From assembly GCA_903866355.1 (NCBI GenBank), contig CAIPNE010000351.1, forward strand, positions 1 to 15,244: a stretch of DNA of 15,244 nt. The letters run 5' to 3'. This document shows positions 1 to 6,808 of the stretch, one piece after another. Position 1 is the first letter of the stretch; every line of letters starts with the position of its first letter. Under the pieces are notes generated by a model. The model was not told where the DNA came from. It saw nothing but the letters and a program-made list of their open reading frames with translations, and searched no databases. The stretch comes from an uncultured Gammaproteobacteria bacterium. Its GTDB lineage: Bacteria > Pseudomonadota > Gammaproteobacteria > Ga0077536. The translations under genes were made by a program, and so were the position numbers.

Positions 1-860
1 GCGAGGAGTTCGTCGGGCGAAATATTGTGATCGCGGGTAACCCGCGTGATAAAGCGCTTTAGGCAGTCTTTTTTCTCGCGCACGTTTTTGACTTCATCGG
101 GCGCACGATAATTTTGATTATCGCCTTCAAAGTGCCCGTAGAAGCGATCAAGTTTTACTTCCACTAGCGAAGGTCCACCACCGCTGCGCGCGCGTTCAAC
201 GGCCACGCGCATGGCCTCGTGCACGGCAAAAAAATCGTGGCCATCAACGGTCACGCCCGGCATGCCAAAGCCTGCCGCACGGGTGGAAATGTCTTCGCAA
301 GCGACCGAAAATTTGGCCCCCGTCGCTTCGGCATAGCCGTTGTTTTCGGCGACAAAAATAGCTGGCAATTTCCACACCGAGGCGAGATTCAAGCTTTCAA
401 AAGTAGTGCCTTGGTTGGACGCGCCGTCACCAAAAAACGCGACGGCTACCGCACCTTTGCCTTGAAATTTGGCGGCTAGCGCGGCGCCACAGACCAGCGG
501 CGGGCCGCCGCCCACAATACCGTTTGCCCCCAGCATGCCGGTGTCGAGATCGGCGATATGCATCGAGCCACCCTTACCACGGCAGGTGCCGGTACGTTTG
601 CCAAAAATCTCGGCCATCATGCCGTTGACTTCAACCCCCTTCGCGATGCAGTGGCCATGGCCACGATGCGTGCTCGCGATTTTGTCCTCATCGGTGAGGT
701 GCATGCACACCCCAGCGGCGGATGCCTCTTCGCCGGCATACAAGTGCACAAAGCCCGGAATACCGCCCTTGGCGAACTCAACGTGGACGCGCTCTTCAAA
801 TTCGCGGATGGTCTTCATACGCCGGTAGGCTTCGAGCAGGTCTTCGCGTGACAGAACCAT
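1..860 (-). CDS. Thiamine-diphosphate-dependent dehydrogenase E1 component, alpha subunit (AcoA/PdhA-like), C-terminus cut by window edge
   Basis: Reading the minus strand from ATG 860-858 gives 286 open codons running off the left edge, so no stop codon is present in the window. A strong ribosome binding site (GGGGAGG at 871-865) supports the start. The protein has the E1 alpha signature: a PGFVHLYAGEEA segment (35-46), STHRGHGH (63-70), GKGGSMHIAD (95-104), and the thiamine-diphosphate/Mg motif starting GDG (144-146) and ending NN (173-174). In this family the alpha and beta subunits form a heterotetramer that oxidatively decarboxylates a 2-oxo acid or cleaves acetoin, passing the acyl group to lipoyl-E2 in the cytoplasm. 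The sequence style is closest, from memory, to acetoin dehydrogenase AcoA (about 320-330 residues), so about 40 residues are missing. The substrate cannot be fixed without the E1 beta and E2 genes, which should lie to the left. Confidence 0.93.
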   Translation of the reverse strand, partial: MVLSREDLLEAYRRMKTIREFEERVHVEFAKGGIPGFVHLYAGEEASAAGVCMHLTDEDKIASTHRGHGHCIAKGVEVNGMMAEIFGKRTGTCRGKGGSMHIADLDTGMLGANGIVGGGPPLVCGAALAAKFQGKGAVAVAFFGDGASNQGTTFESLNLASVWKLPAIFVAENNGYAEATGAKFSVACEDISTRAAGFGMPGVTVDGHDFFAVHEAMRVAVERARSGGGPSLVEVKLDRFYGHFEGDNQNYRAPDEVKNVREKKDCLKRFITRVTRDHNISPDELL

Positions 861-1138
861 AGAACCTCCCCTTCATTTTTTCGCGGATATTGCCGGCGTC
901 ACGCCGGTCTTGGATGCCTTGTCAGCACGCCCCACGCCGGCTAGCGCCGGGCACTGATAAGCTCAGCGTAACACCAGCTGTGCGGCAACTTCGCGTGTTT
1001 TAAGATGTTGCAAACGCACATAAAATTGCGTGATGCCGGCCATCGCGCCGAGCTGGCCAGACCGCTAGACTTGGACACATTCCCGCGACCACCGCACCCC
1101 CTTGCGGCGGTGAACAACTTTTACTAGGAGACGCTCTC
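861..1138. other. Divergent intergenic region between E1 alpha and the esterase
   Basis: This 278-bp gap separates two genes transcribed away from each other, so it should hold both promoters. I see no convincing sigma-70 pair or sigma-54 -24/-12 element. The half nearer the E1 alpha gene (891-951) holds GC-rich palindromes described separately. The half nearer the esterase ends in the ribosome binding site AGGAG at 1126-1130. No open frame with a credible start was found. Confidence 0.6.
892..950. repeat. Cluster of GC-rich palindromes (GCCGGCGT/ACGCCGGC) in the E1 alpha leader
   Basis: CCGGCGT (893-899) and ACGCCGG (901-907) form a 7-bp inverted repeat around a single base. The extended arm GCCGGCGT (892-899) is also the exact complement of ACGCCGGC (934-941). 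CCGGC-tagc-GCCGG makes a further inverted repeat at 937-950. The elements can therefore form alternative hairpins in the E1 alpha mRNA leader, or act as a dyad binding site for a regulator, or be REP-like genome repeats. The sequence alone does not decide between these. Confidence 0.45.
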
Positions 1139-2065
1139 ATGCCCTTGACCGCTGAATCGCTCGCCGTCCTCGAGGTACTACAGAAAAACGGTATACAACC
1201 GCTGACTTCGTTTCCACCGGCGGAAGGTCGGGCCTATTTCGATGCCGTGTTTGCCACCAAGCCGGAAGATCAAGAAGCCGTGGCTAGCGTGCGCGAGCTG
1301 TCTATTCCGGTGTCGGGCGGCAGCATTCGCGCGCGTTTGTATTCGCCAAAACCTGGCCGGTTACCGGTGCTCGTGCACTATCACGGCGGGGGTTGGGTGC
1401 TGATGGGCCTGACCACGCACGAGGGTTATTGTCGGCAACTCGCCAACGCTGCGGGGGTTGCGGTTTTAGCGGTGGAATATCGTAAAGCGCCGGAATTCAA
1501 AGCACCGATTCCCGTGGAAGATTGCTACGCAGCACTGCAATGGGTGCGCGCCAATGCCACAGACTTAAACGTTGACATCGACCACCTCGGCGTAGTGGGC
1601 GACAGCGCCGGCGCCAATTTGGCAGCCGCCGTCACCCTCCTCGCCCGTGATGCCGGCATCCCCATCCAGTGCCAAGTGCTGACCTACCCGGCGGTAGATG
1701 CCACGCTGTCTTCGGCTTCCATCCAGGAAAATGCCACGGCCCCGTTACTGGGCGTAGCTGAAATGCAGTGGTTCTATGGCCACTATTTAGATGGCGCGAC
1801 GGTCGACGCGAAAAACCCACTGGTCTCGCCGCTGTTTGCCGCCAGCCACGCAAACCTACCGGCGGCCTTCATCGCCACGGCACAGTTCGATCCGCTACGT
1901 GACGAAGGCGAAGCGTACGCGCGCAAACTTATCGAAGCCGGCGTCGCGGTCTCCGCAAAACGCTATCTAGGGGTGTTTCACGGCTTTATGCTGATGTCGA
2001 AGATCATTCCGGAAGGCCGGCAATTGTTGGCCGCGCAGGTAGACTTTCTCAAACACGCCTTATAG
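1139..2065 (+). CDS. Alpha/beta-hydrolase, hormone-sensitive-lipase (family IV) esterase
   Basis: 308 residues, typical length for bacterial HSL-family carboxylesterases (Abhydrolase_3). The oxyanion-hole motif HGGGW is at 82-86. The nucleophile elbow GDSAG is at 154-158 with Ser156. The acid Asp251 lies in FDPLRDEG and the catalytic His281 in GVFHGF, so the triad is complete. These enzymes hydrolyse short-chain acyl esters in the cytoplasm; there is no signal peptide. The ATG at 1139 has AGGAG eight bases upstream. It diverges from the E1 alpha gene, which suggests, but does not show, shared regulation. The physiological substrate cannot be read from the sequence. Confidence 0.93.
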   Translation: MPLTAESLAVLEVLQKNGIQPLTSFPPAEGRAYFDAVFATKPEDQEAVASVRELSIPVSGGSIRARLYSPKPGRLPVLVHYHGGGWVLMGLTTHEGYCRQLANAAGVAVLAVEYRKAPEFKAPIPVEDCYAALQWVRANATDLNVDIDHLGVVGDSAGANLAAAVTLLARDAGIPIQCQVLTYPAVDATLSSASIQENATAPLLGVAEMQWFYGHYLDGATVDAKNPLVSPLFAASHANLPAAFIATAQFDPLRDEGEAYARKLIEAGVAVSAKRYLGVFHGFMLMSKIIPEGRQLLAAQVDFLKHAL

Positions 2066-2078
2066 AGCGGTCAGCTGC

Positions 2079-2117
2079 GCAGCGCAGCGAACTTCAAAAC
2101 AAGTTTCGCTGCGCTGC
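2079..2117 (+). terminator. Strong hairpin after the esterase, without a T-tract
   Basis: Arms 2079-2094 and 2101-2117 are complementary over 16 pairs with one bulged T, around a six-base loop. The hairpin starts 14 bases after the esterase stop codon. It is followed by an A-rich run and not T residues, so it is not a textbook intrinsic terminator. It may still protect the 3' end of the message or mark Rho-assisted termination. Confidence 0.45.
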
Positions 2118-2125
2118 AAAAATAA

Positions 2126-2157
2126 TTCAGACGCCGCGCGAAGGCTCTGTTAGAGTC
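2126..2157 (+). promoter_or_regulatory. Possible extended -10 promoter for the helicase gene
   Basis: TGTTAGAGT at 2149-2157 resembles an extended -10 element (TGn plus TAGAGT, four of six matches to TATAAT). A poor -35 candidate, TTCAGA at 2126-2131, lies 20 bases upstream, which is longer than ideal. If used, it would give an untranslated leader of about 140 nt, a length seen for some cold-inducible RNA helicases. This is a weak call. Confidence 0.25.
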
Positions 2158-2263
2158 CCGACGCGGCCTGTGCTTCCAGTCTTTCCGGCCGCGGCCATTT
2201 TCGGCCTTTCATTGCATTCATTCGATCTGCCTGCCCCTTTCGACTGGCGTCACGGGCTCTAAC
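2149..2263 (+). repeat. Long-range inverted repeat in the helicase leader region
   Basis: The segment 2149-2164 is complementary to 2247-2263 over 15 pairs, interrupted by a two-base and a one-base bulge: GCGTC, GGG and CTCTAAC pair with their counterparts. About 82 bases lie between the arms. This could be a leader RNA structure that closes off the region just before the start codon, or a DNA-level dyad. It conflicts with the suggested -10 element at 2149-2157, because the left arm would then be untranscribed. Confidence 0.35.
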
Positions 2264-2305
2264 GCTCTGGCGACAGGCTTATCACGTTTTTCTGTGTGGA
2301 GTTTC

Positions 2306-4021
2306 ATGACAGATTTTGCAGCCCTCGGTCTTGCCGAGGACCTCGTACGGGCCGTGCACGAGCGCGGCTATACCGTTCCTACCCCCGTTCAAAGCCAAGC
2401 CATCCCGCTCATCCTCGCAGGGCACGACGTCTTGGCTGGTGCCCAAACCGGCACGGGTAAAACCGCCGCATTCGTGTTGCCGCTACTGGCCCGCCTCAGC
2501 GCGGGGGGCAGCACCGCAACGCGCCGTATTCCCCGTGCGTTGGTGCTGACGCCAACCCGCGAACTGGCCGCCCAAGTAGAAGAAAGCGTCCGTCACTACG
2601 GCCGCTACAGCAAACTTCACTCCTTGGTGATGTTTGGCGGCGTGGGTATCAATCCGCAAATCGATGGCTTGCGGCGTGGTATCGACATTTTGGTCGCCAC
2701 CCCTGGCCGTCTGCTGGACCACCTGCAGCAGCGCACGGTAGATTTATCGGGCGTTGAAATCCTCGTATTAGATGAAGCCGACCGCATGCTCGACATGGGT
2801 TTCATCCGCGACATTCGGCGCATTCTCTCGGTACTGCCCAAGACCCGTCAGAATCTACTTTTCTCGGCGACTTTCCCGGAAGAAATTCGCGAACTCGCCA
2901 GCTCCCTCATGCGCGATCCAAAGCGCATCGAAATTGCTCGCCTTGGCACGACCGCCGATCGCATTGCCCAACAGGTCATCATTACCGACCGAGGGCACAA
3001 AAAAGATTTGCTCGCGCATTTATTTGAATCCCGGCAGTGGCAACAAGCGCTGGTCTTTACCCGCACCAAACATTTGGCCAATCGACTGGCCGAACAGTTG
3101 GACGGGCAAGGCATTTCAGCGATGGCGATCCATGGCAATAAAAGCCAAACAGCTCGCACGCGCGCCCTAGCGGAATTCAAAACCGGACGTCTGCGCGCGC
3201 TCGTGGCCACCGATATCGCGGCCCGTGGCATCGACATCAACGAACTGCCGATTGTGGTCAACTTTGAGCTGCCCATGGTGGCCGAAGACTACGTCCACCG
3301 AATCGGCCGCACCGCCCGTGCGGGCGCTAGCGGCGGCGCGGTGTCGCTGGTTTGTGTGGATGAATTTCGCCTGCTGGAAAACATCGAACGCCTAACTCGG
3401 CAGCGCTTCACCCGCGACATCGAAGCCGGCTTCGAGCCCGATCCCAACGCCCGCGCACAACCCATCGAGCAGGGTCGTGGTCAGCGGCCACCGCAAGCAC
3501 GGCAGTCTAGCGACGCGCCGCGCCAGGCCACCGGCCAGCGCCGTTCTACCGGCGGCCGCAGCGAGAGTCGCCCCGGTTACAGTGGCGGCCGCAGTGAGAG
3601 CAGCCCCGGTAACGGCGGCGGCCGCAGCGACAGCCGCCCCAGTAACAGCGGCAGTCGCAGCGCTAGCAGTCCCGGTAACGGCGGCAGTCGCAGCGCTAGC
3701 AGTCCCGGTAACGGCGGCAGCCGCAGTGAGAGCCGCCCCGGTTACAGTGGTAGTCGCAGTGACAACCCCGGTAACAGCGGTAGTCGCAGTGAAAACCCCG
3801 GTAACAGCGGTAGCCGCAGTGAAAACCCCGGTAACAGTGGTAGTCGCAGTGAAAACCCCGGTAACAGCTACAGCCCTGGCAACGGCGGCGGCCGCAGTGA
3901 CAACGCTGGTAACAGCTACAACCCCGGTAACAGCCACAGCTCCGCCAACGGTAACTCGAACGGCAACACTTACGGCGATAACCAACGCAGAGCCGAGGGC
4001 AACAGCCAGCGCGGTCGCTAA
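2306..4021 (+). CDS. rhlE: RhlE-type DEAD-box RNA helicase with long disordered Gly/Ser/Arg/Asn tail
   Basis: 571 residues from ATG 2306; an upstream in-frame GTG (2294) is less likely because GGAG (2298-2301) precedes the ATG and RhlE proteins start this way. Helicase motifs are all present: Q motif (about 5-34), AQTGTGKT (46-53), PTRELAAQ (83-90), TPGR (132-135), DEAD (156-159), SAT (187-189), ATDIAARGID (301-310) and HRIGRTARAG (331-340). The GFEPDP segment near 375-380 that closes the core is typical of RhlE. This ATP-dependent helicase remodels RNA in ribosome assembly and degradosome contexts. Residues from about 385 onward are low complexity, and 416-521 come from ten tandem DNA repeats. 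The tail is rich in Arg-Ser, Gly and Asn, likely disordered and RNA-binding. The C-terminus ends in RGR. Core function is certain; the tail function is inference. Confidence 0.95.
   Translation: MTDFAALGLAEDLVRAVHERGYTVPTPVQSQAIPLILAGHDVLAGAQTGTGKTAAFVLPLLARLSAGGSTATRRIPRALVLTPTRELAAQVEESVRHYGRYSKLHSLVMFGGVGINPQIDGLRRGIDILVATPGRLLDHLQQRTVDLSGVEILVLDEADRMLDMGFIRDIRRILSVLPKTRQNLLFSATFPEEIRELASSLMRDPKRIEIARLGTTADRIAQQVIITDRGHKKDLLAHLFESRQWQQALVFTRTKHLANRLAEQLDGQGISAMAIHGNKSQTARTRALAEFKTGRLRALVATDIAARGIDINELPIVVNFELPMVAEDYVHRIGRTARAGASGGAVSLVCVDEFRLLENIERLTRQRFTRDIEAGFEPDPNARAQPIEQGRGQRPPQARQSSDAPRQATGQRRSTGGRSESRPGYSGGRSESSPGNGGGRSDSRPSNSGSRSASSPGNGGSRSASSPGNGGSRSESRPGYSGSRSDNPGNSGSRSENPGNSGSRSENPGNSGSRSENPGNSYSPGNGGGRSDNAGNSYNPGNSHSSANGNSNGNTYGDNQRRAEGNSQRGR
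3551..3868 (+). repeat. In-frame tandem repeat array (6 x 33 bp then 4 x 30 bp) inside the helicase gene
   Basis: Six 33-bp units start at 3551, 3584, 3617, 3650, 3683 and 3716, and four 30-bp units start at 3749, 3779, 3809 and 3839. The units at 3650 and 3683 are identical, and so are those at 3779 and 3839. They encode 11-residue (for example GSRSASSPGNG) and 10-residue (GSRSENPGNS) peptides. All units are multiples of three, so gain or loss of units changes tail length without a frameshift. Near-identity at synonymous positions points to recent expansion by slippage or unequal recombination. Confidence 0.95.
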
Positions 4022-4028
4022 GGATTGC

Positions 4029-4081
4029 TCGCTCACGTAGGTCTACTTAGCCTGCGTGAGCGATGCTGGTTGGCTGTTTTT
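4029..4081 (+). terminator. Probable terminator after the helicase gene
   Basis: TCGCTCACGTAGG (4029-4041) and CCTGCGTGAGCGA (4051-4063) form a 13-bp stem with one G-U pair and a nine-base loop, starting eight bases after the stop codon. A run of five T residues follows at 4077-4081, about 13 bases beyond the stem, which is farther than ideal for an intrinsic terminator. The position between convergent genes supports a termination role. Confidence 0.6.
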
Positions 4082-4212
4082 CGCGCGTTCGGGGGCACCC
4101 GTCACCACGGGTTAGTTGCCGGCGCGCGCTACTCAAAAATACCCGGGCCGTCAGTGCCAATCTTGCCCAACCTCCGCAGGTCGGGGGGTCTGGTCGCGAG
4201 TGTTAATCCTGT

Positions 4213-4232
4213 GTCCGCCAAAAATGGCGGGC
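4213..4232. repeat. Short hairpin in the convergent intergenic region
   Basis: CCGCCA (4215-4220) and TGGCGG (4225-4230) form a perfect stem around AAAA, extended by one wobble and one further pair. It lies just past the stop codon of the minus-strand CorC gene and could help terminate it, but there is no T-tract on that strand. The rest of 4082-4263 shows nothing recognisable. Confidence 0.35.
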
Positions 4233-4263
4233 CCCGATTGACGGCAACTGGGGTCGTTAGGCG

Positions 4264-5583
4264 TTAGCCACCGGCCAGATCGTCATCCATGCCGATCGTT
4301 TCTGGCAGCCGCGTGACCAGCACTTTGTCGATGCGTGGACCATCCATATCGACGACCTCAAACTCATACCCGTCCAAGCGTACGCGTTCACCTTCTTCGG
4401 GTAGCCGCTCCAGCCGCCACAGCAAAAAACCCGCCAAGCTATCGAAGTTGCGCTCGGTCGGCAGCGACACCAAGCCCAGCCGATCGGAGACGACGTCGAT
4501 GAGCATCCCGCCGTCAATCAGCCACGAGGTGGCATCCCGGGCAAACATCGTGGGAGTCGCGGCGTTTGCTTCGCCCAGGTCACCAATGATGGCTTTTAGA
4601 ATATCGGCGACCGTCACGATGCCGGCGACGCGGTCGAACTGATCCACGACAAACAGCATATGCGCCGTGGTATTGCGCAATCGCTCCAAGGCCTCCGTAG
4701 CCGGGAGATCCAGCCCTACCCGTGGCGGGTGAAATAAAATAGCGGCGATGTCATCGGACTCATCACGCAGACGTAAGCCTAAAAGATCGCGGGTTTGCAA
4801 CAGGCCTACCACGTGGTGCGGGTCGCCGTGCACCGCAATGAGCCGCGTGTGTTGGCTGGCCGCCACCGCGCGCCAGACGGCGGCGCTCGGCAGGGCCAAG
4901 TCCACGACGGTCAAAGCGTCGAGTTCAGTCATGATGAGTTCCACGCGGCGATCCGCGAGGCGCATCACACCACTCAACATTTCTCTTTCGATCTGCTTGA
5001 GCACGCCAGCGCGAGCGCCTTCGTCGATCGCGGCCCGAACTTCTTCTTCGGTAATAGAGGGCGAATTATTTCCCACGGAGCCGGCCAGCTTCAGTATGAA
5101 ACGCGAGGCGACACCCAGCATTTGTACGGCGGGCCGCGCAATTTTCAGCAGCCAGCGCAAAGGGGGGGCCACAATCACAGCGATCCGCTCGGGATCACGC
5201 AACGCCAGCTGTTTTGGCACCAACTCGCCGATGACGATAGACAGCAGCGTGATGATCACCACCACCAAGGCCATCGCCACAGCCTCGCCCCGCGGCGCAA
5301 TCCACGCGTAGTGGTTGAGCATGGCGCCCACGCCTTCAGCCAAGGTGGCCCCCCCCACGGCCCCCGTGAGCACCCCAATGAGGGTGATGCCGATTTGGAC
5401 CGTGGATAAAAAACTGCCGGGGTCGTCGATTAGCCCCAGCGCCACCCGCGCGCCACGAGAGCCACGATCGGCCAACAGCTTGAGACGGGGTTTACTCGAG
5501 GAAACCACCGCCAGCTCCGACATCGACAACACGCCGTTTAACACAATCAGCAGAAAGACCGCCGCCGCTTGCAGCCAAATCAT
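4264..5583 (-). CDS. CorC/HlyC-family membrane protein (CNNM/DUF21, CBS pair, transporter-associated domain)
   Basis: 439 residues from ATG 5583, preceded on the minus strand by GCGAGG with about seven bases of spacing; an in-frame TTG at 5589 would leave no room for that site. Residues 1-185 form a CNNM/DUF21 module: hydrophobic helices near 1-24, 59-80 and 101-122, and the IGELVPKQLALRDPE stretch (118-132) typical of the family. About 205-335 hold a pair of CBS domains (for example FVVDQFDRVAGIVTVADIL), and about 350-430 the C-terminal CorC_HlyC domain (GYEFEVVDMDGPRIDKV). Relatives are inner-membrane proteins linked to Mg/Co export or magnesium homeostasis; the old haemolysin label is not evidence of toxicity. 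It lies 36 bp after the ketopantoate-reductase-like gene, so the two are probably cotranscribed. Confidence 0.93.
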   Translation of the reverse strand: MIWLQAAAVFLLIVLNGVLSMSELAVVSSSKPRLKLLADRGSRGARVALGLIDDPGSFLSTVQIGITLIGVLTGAVGGATLAEGVGAMLNHYAWIAPRGEAVAMALVVVIITLLSIVIGELVPKQLALRDPERIAVIVAPPLRWLLKIARPAVQMLGVASRFILKLAGSVGNNSPSITEEEVRAAIDEGARAGVLKQIEREMLSGVMRLADRRVELIMTELDALTVVDLALPSAAVWRAVAASQHTRLIAVHGDPHHVVGLLQTRDLLGLRLRDESDDIAAILFHPPRVGLDLPATEALERLRNTTAHMLFVVDQFDRVAGIVTVADILKAIIGDLGEANAATPTMFARDATSWLIDGGMLIDVVSDRLGLVSLPTERNFDSLAGFLLWRLERLPEEGERVRLDGYEFEVVDMDGPRIDKVLVTRLPETIGMDDDLAGG

Positions 5584-5619
5584 GCCCAAACCTCGCTCAA
5601 CTTCGATGCCATCGCTCGC

Positions 5620-6588
5620 TCACGCGCGGGCCAGATGGGCACGATGCACCGTTGCCGCCAGTTGGTAGCACAATTCTAGAGTGGGTAGGTTGAGGTTAGA
5701 CCGCCGCGCCAGCGCCAAGGCATAGCCAGCCGTTTCTTCAACTTCCAATGGCCGCCCGCGTTCCACATCTTGCAGACTGGACATCCGGTGCTGAGGCGCG
5801 GTGGCCGCAAAGGTCTCGCCCAGTTGCTGCACCACCGCCACCGCGGCGTCTTCAGTGCCCGCCATGAGACTGCTGGCTGGCACCGGAGATTGGTCGCGAA
5901 GCGCAATGCCTTGCGCCGCCGCCAAGGTACCCATTTCGCGGGTGATACGTGCCACCACGCGCGCGCTGTCGGGGTCGCGCAAGAATACCTCGGTGCGCTG
6001 ACGGGTCAGCACTGCCATCAGCATCAGCGCGACCCAACCCACGTACTTCGACCACACCACCTCGGTAATCGCGGGGGACGCTTGGCAGTTAATGCCGGCC
6101 GCCTGCAACGCACTGACCACCGCCGCTACGCGCGGCACCTGCGCCGCCGTTAGCGCACCCAGATGCAGGCAAACATTGCGGGTGAAAGTGACCGTGCCGT
6201 CATCGCACAACTCACCACTGAAATCTGCCATGGCGCCGGCCACGCAATCTGCGCCAAAGACCTGCGCCAAAGCCGCTTCTTTCATCACCCCGTTCTGCAC
6301 CGAAAACGCCACGGTGGGCGCCAGATGCGCAAAAGGCGCGAGTGCGGCAGCGGTGTCGTAGGTTTTAACGGTATTGATGAAAACATCTGCCGTGGTGATG
6401 CGACTGGGGTCGGTCTGTGGGCAGCACGGCACCACCAATTCGCACAGACCATTTAACTGAATGCCCTGAGTCCCCAACGCGATGGCGCGCGCGCCACGGG
6501 CGACCAGCGTCACGGTGTGTTGGGCCTGCTGAAGATGCGCGGCCAAGATACTACCCAACGCGCCACCACCCAGAATAACGAAATGCAT
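5620..6588 (-). CDS. 2-dehydropantoate 2-reductase (ketopantoate reductase) family protein
   Basis: 322 residues, slightly longer than Escherichia coli PanE (about 300). The N-terminal NADP-binding Rossmann motif is ILGGGALGS (5-13). Asn99 in SVQNG and Lys181 in VWSKYVGW match the conserved catalytic Asn and Lys of the family. The C-terminal half has the helical ApbA_C signature HRMSSLQDVERGRPLEVEE. Ketopantoate reductases reduce 2-dehydropantoate with NADPH in pantothenate synthesis, but many genomes hold several paralogues with other 2-oxo-acid substrates. No other pantothenate gene is nearby, so I do not assign panE. The start ATG at 6588 has GAGG eight bases upstream. It diverges from the Mo-oxidoreductase gene. 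Confidence 0.9.
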   Translation of the reverse strand: MHFVILGGGALGSILAAHLQQAQHTVTLVARGARAIALGTQGIQLNGLCELVVPCCPQTDPSRITTADVFINTVKTYDTAAALAPFAHLAPTVAFSVQNGVMKEAALAQVFGADCVAGAMADFSGELCDDGTVTFTRNVCLHLGALTAAQVPRVAAVVSALQAAGINCQASPAITEVVWSKYVGWVALMLMAVLTRQRTEVFLRDPDSARVVARITREMGTLAAAQGIALRDQSPVPASSLMAGTEDAAVAVVQQLGETFAATAPQHRMSSLQDVERGRPLEVEETAGYALALARRSNLNLPTLELCYQLAATVHRAHLARA

Positions 6589-6616
6589 GTCTCGACCTCA
6601 GATCTCGACTAAACGC

Positions 6617-6643
6617 GGTGCGCAACCACCGCTGTGGCGCACC
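6617..6643 (-). repeat. Dyad/hairpin in the leader of the ketopantoate-reductase-like gene
   Basis: GGTGCGC (6617-6623) is the exact complement of GCGCACC (6637-6643). Inside, CAC and GTG can add three more pairs around a short loop. On the minus strand the element ends about 28 bases before the start codon, just upstream of the ribosome binding site. It is either a leader hairpin or an operator. Confidence 0.45.
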
Positions 6644-6726
6644 CGTCACACGCGAATGATTGCCAAATTGATCACCGGAAACCCGGCGCGTGTGCCTCGG
6701 GCCCCGCGCCGCAGGCGGCGTCTAAA

Positions 6727-6755
6727 GTGACGGAGAACCGCGGGCACACTATACG
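6727..6755 (+). promoter_or_regulatory. Candidate sigma-70 promoter for the Mo-oxidoreductase operon
   Basis: GTGACG (6727-6732) matches TTGACA at four of six positions. It is separated by exactly 17 bases from TATACG (6750-6755), which matches TATAAT at four of six. Transcription would start near 6762 and give a leader of about 47 nt before the ATG at 6809. Confidence 0.45.
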
Positions 6756-6808
6756 CGAGGGCATCAGCATGTTGCTAAACTACGCCACACCTTTGCTGGA
6801 GCGTATCC

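Larger units (their letters stand above)
6589..6808. other. Divergent intergenic region between the reductase and Mo-oxidoreductase genes
   Basis: This 220-bp gap holds a plausible promoter for the rightward operon (6727-6755), a strong dyad near the leftward gene (6617-6643) and a compact palindrome CGCCGC-ag-GCGGCG (6707-6720) that sits seven bases before the -35 element. The last could be an operator for the rightward promoter. No credible gene lies here. Confidence 0.6.

Noticed and set aside
219..851. Plus-strand open frames of 86-119 codons at the left edge
   Set aside because: They are antisense to the well-conserved E1 alpha gene and have no homology-like features or ribosome binding sites.
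861..1138. Sigma-54 (AcoR-type) promoter for the E1 alpha operon
   Set aside because: Acetoin operons are often sigma-54 dependent, but I found no TGGCAC-N5-TTGC element on either strand of the gap.
3551..3868. Regular 30-33-bp repeat spacing suggestive of a CRISPR array
   Set aside because: The units are directly adjacent with no spacers, and they encode the protein tail in frame. This is a coding minisatellite.
3392..4036. 214-codon open frame on the minus strand across the helicase tail, Ala/Val/Thr-rich, and a similar 187-codon plus-strand frame at 3477-4040
   Set aside because: Both are shadows of the in-frame tandem repeats, which remove stop codons from all frames with a biased composition. 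The helicase frame is continuous and ends naturally at 4021.
4264..5583. Haemolysin function for the CorC/HlyC protein
   Set aside because: The family name is historical. The domain set (CNNM, CBS pair, transporter-associated domain) indicates a cation-homeostasis membrane protein.
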